From a bacterium (GTDB lineage Bacteria > Zixibacteria > MSB-5A5 > CAIYYT01): 64,000 bases of DNA. Below are positions 35,521 through 44,547 of this stretch, piece by piece. Position numbers and translations under genes: made by a program. How positions within the stretch are numbered: position 1 is the stretch's first letter; each line of letters starts with the position of its first letter. The notes below the pieces were generated by a model. It was not told where the DNA came from. It saw only the letters and a list, made by a program, of their open reading frames with translations, and did no database searches. Location of the stretch: positions 248,001 to 312,000 of the forward strand of contig JADJGC010000003.1 of the NCBI GenBank assembly GCA_016708315.1, written 5' to 3'.

Positions 35521-36825
35521 TTACAGCCGCTTTAGAATCAATCGCTCCTTACCTGGATCATCATCACCAATTGTGATGCAGTCAAGGAATCCGGAAGTGA
35601 ATTCGGTCAATTGGGAACTTTGCCGGGAGTAGCCAATTGCCATGGGTTCTCCAGCAGTAACTTTAGAGCCGATTTTGCACAGCAACTCGATTCCAGCAAG
35701 GTAGTCTATCTTGTCGGCGACTGCCTGCCGGCCAGCTCCCATTCGGACTGCCAAGAAGCCGAGCCTTCCAGTATCAATCGCGATAATATAGCCAGAACGA
35801 GGAGATTTCACAATTGCCTTATGCGCCGTTTTCATCATTCGTTCCGGTCTCTCGAAGACCTTAATGTCGCCGCCACATGAGCTTATGTAACGACACCATG
35901 ACTCGTAAGCGGAACCGGAGGTGAGTGCTGACTTCATTTGACGGATTCCTGCCGACTTGTTAGTTTCAACTCCGGCGACAGACAGCATTGAAGCGCCAAG
36001 CTCCAGAGTGAGTTCAATCGTGTCGCTCGAACCGCCGCCTTTCAGGACTTCCACCGTCTCGACGATTTCAAGAAAATTGCCGATCATCCGACCCGTCGGT
36101 TGATTCATGTTCGTGATTAGCGCCCGGGCAGGGAGTCTGTTGGAAAGTGATACCGCAAGCAGTGATTTGGCGAGATTTTGGGCGTCGCGTGACGATTTCA
36201 TGAAAGCGCCGGAGCCGCATTTAACATCGAATACGATACCATCTGACTTGAGCGCCAATTTCTTGGACATGATGCTGGCGACGATTAGGGGAATAGACTC
36301 AACTGTACCGCTGGCATCGCGCAAGGCATAGATTTTCTTGTCAGCTGGGGCAATTTGAGCAGTCTGTCCTGTAACAGCCCAATGGTGTTTCTTGAGCAAC
36401 TTACCGAAGTTCGTTGTCGAGTGAAATACCTGCATTCCGGGAATTGACTCGAGCTTGTCGAGAGTGCCACCAGTATGACCCAAGCCGCGTCCCGAAAACA
36501 TCCCAACGGCGATGCCACACTGTGCTAGCAGGGGAGATAGCGTCAAGGATAGTTTATCGCCGACTCCGCCGGTAGAGTGTTTGTCGATGAGTGGGCGGTC
36601 GAGACCTTCCACCTGGACTGTCGTTCCGGATGCGAGCATGGCTTTCGTAAGGGCCGATGTTTCGGTAGTGCTCAAGCCATTGATGAACGATGCCATTAAG
36701 AGCGATGACATTTGATAATCAGGAATTTTGCCGGCGGTGTACTGCTTGACAACAAATTGAATCTCTGACGCATCAAGTTCACGACCGTCGCGCTTGGTAG
36801 CGATTATCTCGTAGATCGATTTCAT
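35521..36825 (-). CDS. deoA: thymidine/pyrimidine-nucleoside phosphorylase
   Basis: 434 aa, the usual length. It splits (deoxy)pyrimidine nucleosides with phosphate into base and (deoxy)ribose 1-phosphate. The family signature appears as SGRGLGHTGGTLDKLESIPG, with DKHSTGGVGDKLSL (phosphate binding) before it and FDVKCGSGAFM later. It overlaps deoC by four bases. With cdd and deoC it forms a pyrimidine deoxynucleoside salvage/catabolic unit. Confidence 0.93.
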   Translation of the reverse strand: MKSIYEIIATKRDGRELDASEIQFVVKQYTAGKIPDYQMSSLLMASFINGLSTTETSALTKAMLASGTTVQVEGLDRPLIDKHSTGGVGDKLSLTLSPLLAQCGIAVGMFSGRGLGHTGGTLDKLESIPGMQVFHSTTNFGKLLKKHHWAVTGQTAQIAPADKKIYALRDASGTVESIPLIVASIMSKKLALKSDGIVFDVKCGSGAFMKSSRDAQNLAKSLLAVSLSNRLPARALITNMNQPTGRMIGNFLEIVETVEVLKGGGSSDTIELTLELGASMLSVAGVETNKSAGIRQMKSALTSGSAYESWCRYISSCGGDIKVFERPERMMKTAHKAIVKSPRSGYIIAIDTGRLGFLAVRMGAGRQAVADKIDYLAGIELLCKIGSKVTAGEPMAIGYSRQSSQLTEFTSGFLDCITIGDDDPGKERLILKRL

Positions 36826-37529
36826 GAACGATTGCGAAGTTCAGCGATTATTGCGACGCCGGAAGATGTACCGATGCGAGAGGCACCAGCTTCGATCATT
36901 GCCAAAGCTTGAGGCAGGTTACGAATGCCACCAGATGCTTTGACGGCAATGCGGTTGCCGACAGTCTCAAATAAGAGCGCGACATCCTCGACAGTTGCTT
37001 GGCCAAACATGCCGGTTGACGTCTTGACGAAGTCGACGCCACAATCGGCAGCGATCGTGGCAGCTGTGATCTTCTCTTCACGACTGAGCAGTGTGCACTC
37101 CAGAATAACTTTCAGGGTGGTTTGGCGAGAGAGGGCATTTCGGACACCGGCGATGTCTTTCTCATAAACAGCCCAATTTCCCGATTTGATGGCTCCGACA
37201 TTGGCAACCATGTCGATTTCTTCGGCACCGTGGTTCTCGCTCTCCTGGCCCTCGAATATCTTCACTTCGGTCGTAGTTGCTCCCAGAGGGAAACCAGCTA
37301 CAGAGCCGAGTCGCACACCTGAACCCCTGAGTAACTGGGCGCACATGGCGGTATAGGTGGGATTGATGAAGATCGCCTTGTAATGATACTCAATTGCTTC
37401 AGCACAGAGTTTCTCGATGTCACTTGCTGAAGTTTCTGTCTTTAGGACTGCGGCATCGATATAGCTGGCGAGATCAATATCATTGCGGATTCGATTGCGA
37501 AAGTCACGGTTATTGTCGCGTTCAGACAT
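36822..37529 (-). CDS. deoC: deoxyribose-phosphate aldolase
   Basis: 235 aa from ATG 37529, which is five bases after GAGGT; an ATG four codons earlier (37541) is possible. It cleaves deoxyribose 5-phosphate into acetaldehyde and glyceraldehyde 3-phosphate. The Schiff-base Lys lies in DFVKTSTGMFG, with KASGGIR following and the usual SVAGFPLGATTTEVK earlier. It is translationally coupled to deoA. No deoB is present to convert deoxyribose 1-phosphate. Confidence 0.93.
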   Translation of the reverse strand: MSERDNNRDFRNRIRNDIDLASYIDAAVLKTETSASDIEKLCAEAIEYHYKAIFINPTYTAMCAQLLRGSGVRLGSVAGFPLGATTTEVKIFEGQESENHGAEEIDMVANVGAIKSGNWAVYEKDIAGVRNALSRQTTLKVILECTLLSREEKITAATIAADCGVDFVKTSTGMFGQATVEDVALLFETVGNRIAVKASGGIRNLPQALAMIEAGASRIGTSSGVAIIAELRNRS

Positions 37530-37585
37530 TGCATACCTCATTAGCCACCCTTGAGCAAAGCTATGCGTTTATTGGCGGAATGGTA

Positions 37586-37978
37586 TCACTTTTTTAGGAC
37601 AAACGGAGATGGATAGAGCTTCTTGAGGGAAGTCTTTTTGACCTTGCCGTCGCAGTTCACCAAGAGGATAGGCAGGTCATCACAGAATTCAGACAACACT
37701 TGAAGGCAGGCTCCGCAGGGGGTAATGAAGTCTTTGGTGTTCGACGACAACGCGAGTCGGCGAAAGGTCCGGTCGCGATTGGCAACAGCAGAGAAAACGG
37801 CTACACGTTCTGCGCAGACAGTCAAGCCGTAAGAGCGATTCTCAATATTAGTCCCAACATAGATGAAACGTGAAGTCTCGAGTGCCGCACCAACCTTGAA
37901 CTTGGAATAGGGAGAGTAAGAATGGGATAAGACGGCTTGGCTACTTAAGACAAGTTCCTGTTCGGTGAATAGTTTCAT
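37586..37978 (-). CDS. cdd: cytidine deaminase
   Basis: 130 aa, the homotetrameric short type. The zinc site is TVCAERVA (Cys55, Glu57) and TPCGAC (Cys88, Cys91); YSKFKVGAAL and NIENRSYGLT are the substrate-binding blocks. It deaminates cytidine and deoxycytidine, feeding the phosphorylase downstream. Spaced 56 bases before deoC on the same strand. Confidence 0.94.
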   Translation of the reverse strand: MKLFTEQELVLSSQAVLSHSYSPYSKFKVGAALETSRFIYVGTNIENRSYGLTVCAERVAVFSAVANRDRTFRRLALSSNTKDFITPCGACLQVLSEFCDDLPILLVNCDGKVKKTSLKKLYPSPFVLKK

Positions 37979-37997
37979 ATCTGTCTATGCCTCCCGA

Positions 37998-38729
37998 TTA
38001 CGCTTTGTATGCCAGATAGAATACACGCAACGCAGTCTTCAGGGTTTGATCGGCCTTTTGGGGCGTTGCAGTGATTTTCGAGAATCCATATCGACGCAGT
38101 AGAGTAACGATATCGTTATGAGGATAACCACGCTCGTAGAAGGTTTCCTTGAAACGGTCAACTGCACCGCCAGCGGAACGCACGTAGCCGTGAATTGTGA
38201 TTTCTGCAAGCCGTTCAGCGCGGTCATACTTGCCTTTCATCAAAACCGCGTGCTGATCCTGTTTTGAGAAGAGGACAGCATCCCATCGACCGAGCCCGAT
38301 GGCAGTGTTGACGTCGAAGATGAAGAAACCGCCCGGTTTGGTATGTGAAGATGCCATTTTGATAAACTGCTCGAATTTTTCAGGATCGACGATGTGATTT
38401 GCGGCATCGAAGAAGCACCCCACCGCATCAAATTGACGATGGAGGTTATAGCGCGCCATATCGCGCTTAATGAACTTGGGAGTCTGCTTGCCCTTGAAGT
38501 GACGCAAGCGCTCAGCCGCCATCGTGAGCATTTCCTGCGAGCGGTCAAGACCCACTACGTCAATTCCCATACGGGCTACCGTGAACGCCAATGAGCCAGT
38601 ACCGCACGCAAGATCAAGATACGTTTTCACGCGATGTCGGGTTAGTAGCGGCTTGAGGCGTGGCAGGGCAATGTCATGGAATTCGTTCCAGCCAAGGAGG
38701 TCGTAGTATTTTGCGATGCTTTTGTACAG
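37998..38729 (-). CDS. class I SAM-dependent methyltransferase, probable CTG start
   Basis: About 243 aa. The methyltransferase core is clear: TYLDLACGTGSLAF (motif I), VVGLDRSQEML, FDAVGCFFDAANHI and PGGFFIFDVN. A GTG at 38630 would start the protein only five residues before motif I. In frame upstream runs a typical methyltransferase N-terminus (LYKSIAKYYDLLGWNEF) back to a TGA, with no ATG, GTG or TTG. I therefore place the start at CTG 38729, five bases after AGGA, itself overlapping the end of the protease gene. Substrate unknown. Confidence 0.72.
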   Translation of the reverse strand: MYKSIAKYYDLLGWNEFHDIALPRLKPLLTRHRVKTYLDLACGTGSLAFTVARMGIDVVGLDRSQEMLTMAAERLRHFKGKQTPKFIKRDMARYNLHRQFDAVGCFFDAANHIVDPEKFEQFIKMASSHTKPGGFFIFDVNTAIGLGRWDAVLFSKQDQHAVLMKGKYDRAERLAEITIHGYVRSAGGAVDRFKETFYERGYPHNDIVTLLRRYGFSKITATPQKADQTLKTALRVFYLAYKA

Positions 38730-38736
38730 GTTCGTC

Positions 38737-40419
38737 CTAACCCTTCAGGATTGAGTTGTATTTTCCGCGGTCCTTGAGAACATCCATCGCCTGGCGAACG
38801 GCGGGATCTTCCTTGGTAATAACCTCTTCGTAAACAGCAGAATCACCAAACTTAATATAGAGAATCTCGCGACGCAACGCTGACCGAATGAATTCGCGTC
38901 CCCGGTCGAAGTCTAGTTCTTTCTCTCGCGTGATTGCTTTGCGCAGCGCCTCAATCTCTGCGGTCAGAGCTTTCGACTTACCTTCATTTGTCGCGGCCGA
39001 TTCAAGACTAGCAAGCAATTCTTCGGTGCTGCTGGTGTAGGTAAAGCCTTTGGAGCGAACAAAGGAACGGAAATCGCGAATCATTTCATCCGTCACAACA
39101 AAATCACGTGCTATCGCCTTTATCTTGGCCGTATGTGCAACTGCGTACTGGAAGAACAGATTCTCGCGCGACAAATTGTGTTCAAGCGGCAGGAGTCCCT
39201 TTCGGACGATGGGCACATCGGGCGTTATGCCCCCGCCTCCGAACACTTTACGCCCGTTGTTTGTCTTGAATACTTTCGGGTCGGACTTTGCCAGCTTGGA
39301 AAGTTCTTTATCGAGATTGCCGTTCTTGAAGGAACGTTCAGGTTTTTGAATTGATCGGCCGGAAGGAATGTAATACTTGGAAGTTGTCAGTTTCAGCGCG
39401 TATTCAGAACCTTCCCACTCAAAGACATTTTGCACCAATCCCTTGCCGTAGGTAACCGTGCCCATAATCACACCTCGGTCCAAATCTTGCACCGCGCCAG
39501 AAACAATCTCGGCGGCAGAAGCTGTTCCGCTGTCAACCAAAACGACCAGATCACCGTCAGGGAAGATCGGATCTCCCGTCGAGAGGTAGCGGCGCTGTGT
39601 CGACTGCGACTGCCCCTTGGTATAGACGACGAGCTTATCCTTTGGAACGAATTGGCTAACGACAGAAATCGCCTGGTCCATCAAGCCGCCTCCATTTGAC
39701 CGAAGGTCGAGGATAAGGGATCGGCAGCCTCGACTCTTTAGTTCACGAAGCGCGGACTCAAATTCGTCACCGGCTTTTTCGGCGAATTTTGAGATTCGCA
39801 CGTAGCCTACGTTTTGGTCGAGCATACCTGAGTACTTAACAGGGTGAAGCTCTACTACGGCTCGTTCGACAACATATTCCATCGGGTTGACCACGCCGGG
39901 CCGTTCGATTGTTAGTCGGACGCTGGTACCGGATTTGCCCCGCGCCAAGTCATTGAATTCAGAATTGGTTAGTCGGGAGACTTCGCGTCCCTCAATTTTT
40001 ACGATCTTATCTCCGGGAAGGAGGCCGAGTTTCGAGGCAGGCGCACCCTCCAGCGGTGTGATGATGGTAACTTCACCGTCGCGGTAGTCAATGTCGATGC
40101 CAATACCTTCGTACCGTCCCGTCGCGGCTTCGCGAAGAGCTTCATAGTCGTCGGTGCGAAGCAGAACACTGTAAGGGTCAAGATTTGCAAGCATACCCTC
40201 GTAGCTCGAATTGAAAAGGTCATCGAGGTTTACTTCGTCCATGTAATTCTCGCGAATCGACAGGGCGATGTCGGAGATGATCTTGGTGTAGTAGGCTATT
40301 GAGCGGCCACCGCGAGCGGGCTTAGACTTGTCGCCAGTTTGCGACACCGCGGCTGCTGCGAATACACCGACAATCAGAATGACGAGAATTGCGCAATATG
40401 ATTTCTGATAGCGCTTCAA
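38737..40419 (-). CDS. carboxyl-terminal processing protease, S41 family (first of two)
   Basis: 560 aa. The start is TTG 40419, six bases after GGAGG. A membrane anchor or signal (ILVILIVGVFAAAAV) precedes a PDZ domain (about residues 95-175; YEGIGIDIDYRDGEV, GLLPGDKIVKIEG) and the S41 protease domain with LDLRSNGGG, catalytic Ser in DSGTASAAE and Lys in TYGKGLVQ. A C-terminal extension of about 170 residues follows. Acts in the periplasm on protein C-termini. Paralogous to the next gene; the methyltransferase follows seven bases later. Confidence 0.9.
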   Translation of the reverse strand: MKRYQKSYCAILVILIVGVFAAAAVSQTGDKSKPARGGRSIAYYTKIISDIALSIRENYMDEVNLDDLFNSSYEGMLANLDPYSVLLRTDDYEALREAATGRYEGIGIDIDYRDGEVTIITPLEGAPASKLGLLPGDKIVKIEGREVSRLTNSEFNDLARGKSGTSVRLTIERPGVVNPMEYVVERAVVELHPVKYSGMLDQNVGYVRISKFAEKAGDEFESALRELKSRGCRSLILDLRSNGGGLMDQAISVVSQFVPKDKLVVYTKGQSQSTQRRYLSTGDPIFPDGDLVVLVDSGTASAAEIVSGAVQDLDRGVIMGTVTYGKGLVQNVFEWEGSEYALKLTTSKYYIPSGRSIQKPERSFKNGNLDKELSKLAKSDPKVFKTNNGRKVFGGGGITPDVPIVRKGLLPLEHNLSRENLFFQYAVAHTAKIKAIARDFVVTDEMIRDFRSFVRSKGFTYTSSTEELLASLESAATNEGKSKALTAEIEALRKAITREKELDFDRGREFIRSALRREILYIKFGDSAVYEEVITKEDPAVRQAMDVLKDRGKYNSILKG

Positions 40420-40536
40420 TCCAAACCTCCATGAAGACGAGTACTTGCGAATCTACGAGTTCAATCCGCCGTGTCAAGGAAAGCTGCACAAAACAGCTCC
40501 CCAAGTCTTGTCGAGCGAGGTGTTGCGGCGTTCGCA

Positions 40537-40570
40537 ATAAAAAAGGCGGCCGCAAATTGCGACCGCCTTG
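40537..40570 (-). terminator. rho-independent terminator between the two S41 genes
   Basis: Read on the minus strand AAGGCGGTCGCA pairs with TGCGGCCGCCTT (one G-T pair) and is followed by TTTTTT. It lies about 20 bases after the stop of the upstream protease gene, so the second protease gene needs its own promoter or read-through. Confidence 0.88.
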
Positions 40571-40590
40571 GATATTCGGATTCCGGCAGA

Positions 40591-42399
40591 TTAGCCTTTG
40601 TCGTCTTCCTTCTTGCTCGGTTTAAGAAGGGTGCCGTACTTGGCTTTGTCCTTCAGTAACTCAAGCGCCTGCTTGACGTGCTTATCTTCCTTCATTGTGA
40701 TCTGTTCGTATATGCCGCGTTCGCCGTATTCACTACGGAGCACTTCGCGCTTTATTGACTGACGGATGTAGTCGATCGAGGCGTCAAAGTCCTTCACTTT
40801 TTCCTTCTCGATCAACTGCTTCATTTCCTTGATATCGGAGGCAAAGAGATCGCTCTTCTCCATCTCCTTCGCAGTCGCTTCAAACTTCTCAAGGTCAAGT
40901 TCCAAGCCAGTCTTGTAGTCGAATGCCTTTTCCTTCAGGAAACTGCGGAAGTCATTGACGATGGCGTCGGTGACTTCGAAATCCTTGGGGGTATTCTTGT
41001 GTTTGGTCGCATATTCAATCGCGTATTCAGAAAACATGTTTTTGCGGACGAGATTATATTCGATCGGCTTCCACAATTCGTCTTCGACAACAACGTCAGG
41101 AACGACACCGCCACCGCCGAATACCTTGCGTCCGGCATTGGTGAAGAAGACTTCGCGCGCATCGCCTAACTCTGAGTTCTTCTCCTCGAGTACTATTTCT
41201 TCTTCAGTCATGTTTTCCATGTGCTTTTTGGCACGTTCCGGTTTCTGGATGCAACGCCCCGACGGGATGTAGTACTTCGCGGTTGTGAGCTTAAGAGCTG
41301 CTTCACCGTTCTGCCCGCCGAAGACCTGCTGAACCAGACCCTTACCAAAGGTAGTGTTACCGACGATTACGCCGCGGTCCCAATCCTGAAGGGCGCCAGA
41401 CACGATTTCAGAGGCTGATGCGGTGCCGCCATTGACTAGCACGACAAGATCGCCTTCGGGGAAGAGAGGTTCGGATTCAGAGAAGTACTTTTTCTGAGAA
41501 GTTGGGTACTTGCCTTGGGTGTAAACGACCAATTTTTCTTTGGGCAGGAAGAGATTGGCGACACTAATCGCCTGATCCAATAGACCGCCGCCATTGGAGC
41601 GTAGGTCGAAAATCAAGGACTTGATGCCCATGTTGGTCTTCATATCAGTTATGGCTTTCACCAGTTCGTCGGTTGTTGTTTCGGCAAACTTGTCGATGCG
41701 GACATAGCCGACACCCGGCTCAACGAGGCCATAGTAGCGCACGGAATTGAGTTCGATAACGGCGCGCTCAACGTCATACTCCATTGGATAGTCGATGCCA
41801 GGGCGTTGGATAGAGAGCTTCACCTTTGAACCGGCCGGACCGCGCATCAAGTTGGCGGCCTCATCGGTCTTCATCCCATCGGTCGAGACTGTATCGATTT
41901 TCATGATCTTGTCGCCAGCCTTAAATCCCATTCGCCATGCTGGTGTACCCTCCATTGGGGACACAATGGTTACACGGCCATCGCGAAGGTCAATTTGCAT
42001 ACCAACGCCTTCATACTTGCCGTGAGTGCTTTCCATCAGCGACTCATAGGATTTTGGCTTGAGCACAACGCTATATGGGTCAAGATTGGATAGCATTCCT
42101 TCAATACCGGCTTCAATCAAGCTTTCTGGATCAACCTCTTCCATGTAGCGGGAGTGAATCCTGTAGGCAATATCAGCCATCATTTTGGTGTAGTAAGCAA
42201 TCGAGTGATTGCGTGAATCGACTGGAGGTTGTTGGTCGACAGGCGGGTTTGTAGTTGTTTGGGCAAAGAGGTCTTTGCCGTACACCGCGCTTTGCAGCGT
42301 CGATTGAGCTGCATCGCCGGAGCCGACGATCCAAATGACGCTGAGCGCCACAATCGCCAGCATCAGGGCGTAGAGCTTAAGTCTAAATTCGGTCTTCAT
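40591..42399 (-). CDS. carboxyl-terminal processing protease, S41 family (second of two)
   Basis: 602 aa, with the same plan as its tandem neighbour: N-terminal membrane segment, PDZ domain (YEGVGMQIDLRDGRV, GFKAGDKIMKIDT), LDLRSNGGG-like FDLRSNGGGLLDQ, catalytic Ser in NGGTASASE and Lys in TFGKGLVQ. The two proteins are similar over almost their full length, indicating tandem duplication. GGAGGAAG precedes the ATG. A terminator separates them. Confidence 0.9.
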   Translation of the reverse strand: MKTEFRLKLYALMLAIVALSVIWIVGSGDAAQSTLQSAVYGKDLFAQTTTNPPVDQQPPVDSRNHSIAYYTKMMADIAYRIHSRYMEEVDPESLIEAGIEGMLSNLDPYSVVLKPKSYESLMESTHGKYEGVGMQIDLRDGRVTIVSPMEGTPAWRMGFKAGDKIMKIDTVSTDGMKTDEAANLMRGPAGSKVKLSIQRPGIDYPMEYDVERAVIELNSVRYYGLVEPGVGYVRIDKFAETTTDELVKAITDMKTNMGIKSLIFDLRSNGGGLLDQAISVANLFLPKEKLVVYTQGKYPTSQKKYFSESEPLFPEGDLVVLVNGGTASASEIVSGALQDWDRGVIVGNTTFGKGLVQQVFGGQNGEAALKLTTAKYYIPSGRCIQKPERAKKHMENMTEEEIVLEEKNSELGDAREVFFTNAGRKVFGGGGVVPDVVVEDELWKPIEYNLVRKNMFSEYAIEYATKHKNTPKDFEVTDAIVNDFRSFLKEKAFDYKTGLELDLEKFEATAKEMEKSDLFASDIKEMKQLIEKEKVKDFDASIDYIRQSIKREVLRSEYGERGIYEQITMKEDKHVKQALELLKDKAKYGTLLKPSKKEDDKG

Positions 42400-42812
42400 C
42401 AGATTCTTCCTCCGGGCTGAGAATGCTATATTCCATGGAGTAATTAATCAAGTTAAAGCTGCTTCGTTGTCGCTTTACGCTACAATATCGGTCGCTATCT
42501 TCTTCATTTACAACGTTTATACAACTCTTTTTGTTTCAAAGTTCTCATTTTCAATAACATACGCCAATTGCTCCAAAGTGATGCCCTGGCGATACTATCC
42601 CAGACAATACATAGTGAGAAACGTGCCGAGAATATGGTAATTGTAACTAATTCTTGTAAGCTTATGCAACATTGCGATTTGGGAGTCGTAACATCCATTT
42701 AATTCCACGTACTGCAAGCGGAATGGCCGATATGCAGTGATTTGACTTGCATGGAAGAAGACATATATTGCAACACCATAGACTAGTTAAGTGAGCAAAA
42801 GCAGATTTGGAA
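42400..42812. other. intergenic region between S41 protease and ogt
   Basis: 413 bases, AT-rich, with no ORF that looks like protein. It holds the minus-strand promoter area and ribosome site of the S41 gene at its left end and a plus-strand promoter for ogt at 42742-42769. I see no RNA gene or repeat in the middle. Confidence 0.6.
42742..42769 (+). promoter_or_regulatory. sigma70-type promoter of ogt
   Basis: TTGACT (42742-42747), 16-base spacer, TATATT (42764-42769), about 43 bases before the chosen ATG. Confidence 0.5.
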
Positions 42813-43295
42813 ATGTTCATAAAACGAACAATGTCGACGCCCATAGGTGATCTTGTGCTGGTGGGGACCACCAATGCAGTTGAGTACATCCGCTTTGGAG
42901 TTGGGAAGTTGCCGGTTCGCTATGCAGGGCACTCCACAGAAACCAAGGGAGCATTTCGGATCGCAGAGGAACAACTGCAGGAATATTTCGAAGGCACGCG
43001 GAAGAAATTCTCGTTTCCCATCGAATTGTTGGCAAGCGGTTTTCAGAGAAGTGCGTTGATAGCGCTTCAGAAAGTCGGTTACGGCAAAACTGTAAGTTAC
43101 AAGGAACTCGCCAAGATGGCCGGGTCGGAAAAAGCATTTCGAGCAGCGGGCACCGCGTGTGCTGGGAACCCATTGCCAATCGTCATACCATGCCACCGTG
43201 TGTTGAAGGCTGATGGCTCATTAGGCGGATTCGGCGGCGGCATCGAAACAAAAAAAATGCTGCTCGATATCGAGCAGGCAAAATATCGCGAATAA
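42813..43295 (+). CDS. ogt: methylated-DNA--protein-cysteine methyltransferase
   Basis: 160 aa from ATG 42813 (TTGGAA just before); ATG 42831 is an alternative. The DNA-repair suicide site is IVIPCHRVLKADGSLGGFGGG with the methyl-accepting Cys in PCHRV. FQRSALIALQKVGYGKTVSYKELAKMAG is the recognition helix region. It removes O6-alkyl groups from guanine. It precedes the M29 aminopeptidase by 22 bases. Confidence 0.92.
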   Translation: MFIKRTMSTPIGDLVLVGTTNAVEYIRFGVGKLPVRYAGHSTETKGAFRIAEEQLQEYFEGTRKKFSFPIELLASGFQRSALIALQKVGYGKTVSYKELAKMAGSEKAFRAAGTACAGNPLPIVIPCHRVLKADGSLGGFGGGIETKKMLLDIEQAKYRE

Positions 43296-43317
43296 ACCAC
43301 TAGAGATAGAGGAAGTT

Positions 43318-44430
43318 ATGGATCCAAGAGTTGGAAAATTGGCAGAAGTAATGGTCGACTATTCACTGAGCATCAAAAAGGGCGATTCCTTCAAGATACG
43401 CGGACCATACCACGCTTTGCCGCTGATCAAGGCAGTCTATTCGCTGGCTCTGAAACGAGGCGCCTACCCCTATGTCGAATTCAACTGTGAGACTCTGGGA
43501 GAGGTTCTTATCAAAGAAGCCAATGACGAACAGTTGACGTATATGCATCCGCTTGATATTGAGGAGGCAAAGATGATGGATGCGTACCTGCACATTTGGA
43601 GTTCGGAGAATACCAAGTACTTGTCAAACTCCGACTCTGCGAGACAAGCCCTGAATCAGAAGTCGCGGAAAGACTTCCTCGAAGTCTTCTTCCGTCGCGT
43701 TGCCGATGGTTCGTTGCGCTGGTGCGGGACAATGTTTCCCGGTCAGTCCGATGCCCAGGAAGCGGAAAAATCGCTAACTGAATTCGAAGACTTTGTTTAT
43801 TCGGCGGGCTATTGCGATAAAGCCGATCCCGTCTCACAGTGGAAGAAAATCTCCGCAGAGCAGGCAAAGCTATGTACGAGACTTAACAAGCTCTCAACGA
43901 TACACGTTAAGTCCAGTGATACCGACTTGCGAATGAAAGTTGCCGGACGCAAATGGATCAATTGCGACGGGAAGGAGAATTTCCCAGACGGAGAGGTGTT
44001 CACTTCACCGCTGGAAGACTCTACCAATGGAGTGATCACATATACATATCCTGCATGCTACGGCGGAAGGGAAGTCGAAAATGTAAGATTGACATTCAAG
44101 GACGGCGTAGTTACTGATTTCAGCGCGGCCAAGAACTACGACTTCCTTAAGAAAATGCTCGAGATGGACGAAGGCGCCAAGCGAGTAGGGGAATTTGCTA
44201 TCGGCACGAACTACCATGTTCAGACATTTTCAAAGAATACGCTGTTCGATGAAAAAATTGGCGGCACGTGTCATTTGGCAGTCGGCAACTCGATTTACGA
44301 ATCGGGAGGCACTAACCAGTCTGCATTGCATTGGGATATGGTTTGTGAGTTACGCAAGGGCGGCGAGATTTACGGTGACGACGAGCTGATTTATAAAGAC
44401 GGCAAATTCGTGCCGGGATTTATTGACTAA
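43318..44430 (+). CDS. M29-family metallo-aminopeptidase
   Basis: 370 aa. Family features: NCDGKENFPDGEVFTSP with the Glu ligand, GEFAIGTNYH, GGTCHLAVGNSIYESGG and LHWDMV, which supply the metal-binding Glu/His/Asp residues of M29 (AmpS/AmpT type) enzymes. A cytoplasmic aminopeptidase. AGAGGAAG sits before the ATG. A long hairpin follows at 44457. Confidence 0.9.
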   Translation: MDPRVGKLAEVMVDYSLSIKKGDSFKIRGPYHALPLIKAVYSLALKRGAYPYVEFNCETLGEVLIKEANDEQLTYMHPLDIEEAKMMDAYLHIWSSENTKYLSNSDSARQALNQKSRKDFLEVFFRRVADGSLRWCGTMFPGQSDAQEAEKSLTEFEDFVYSAGYCDKADPVSQWKKISAEQAKLCTRLNKLSTIHVKSSDTDLRMKVAGRKWINCDGKENFPDGEVFTSPLEDSTNGVITYTYPACYGGREVENVRLTFKDGVVTDFSAAKNYDFLKKMLEMDEGAKRVGEFAIGTNYHVQTFSKNTLFDEKIGGTCHLAVGNSIYESGGTNQSALHWDMVCELRKGGEIYGDDELIYKDGKFVPGFID

Positions 44431-44456
44431 GTCATCTGATTATCGAAATTAGTTTC

Positions 44457-44482
44457 CTTGGGGACGCTTCTGCGTCCCCAAG
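44457..44482 (+). terminator. perfect 11-bp hairpin after the aminopeptidase gene
   Basis: CTTGGGGACGC and GCGTCCCCAAG form an uninterrupted stem around a TTCT loop. There is no T-run after it on either strand, so termination by the usual mechanism is doubtful; it could be an mRNA 3'-end stabiliser or an interspersed palindrome. Confidence 0.5.
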
Positions 44483-44547
44483 GGTTATCTCCTCATAAAC
44501 ATTCAGTTTGCTTTTCCTGACTCCAACACATTATCTCTCTCCTGATT

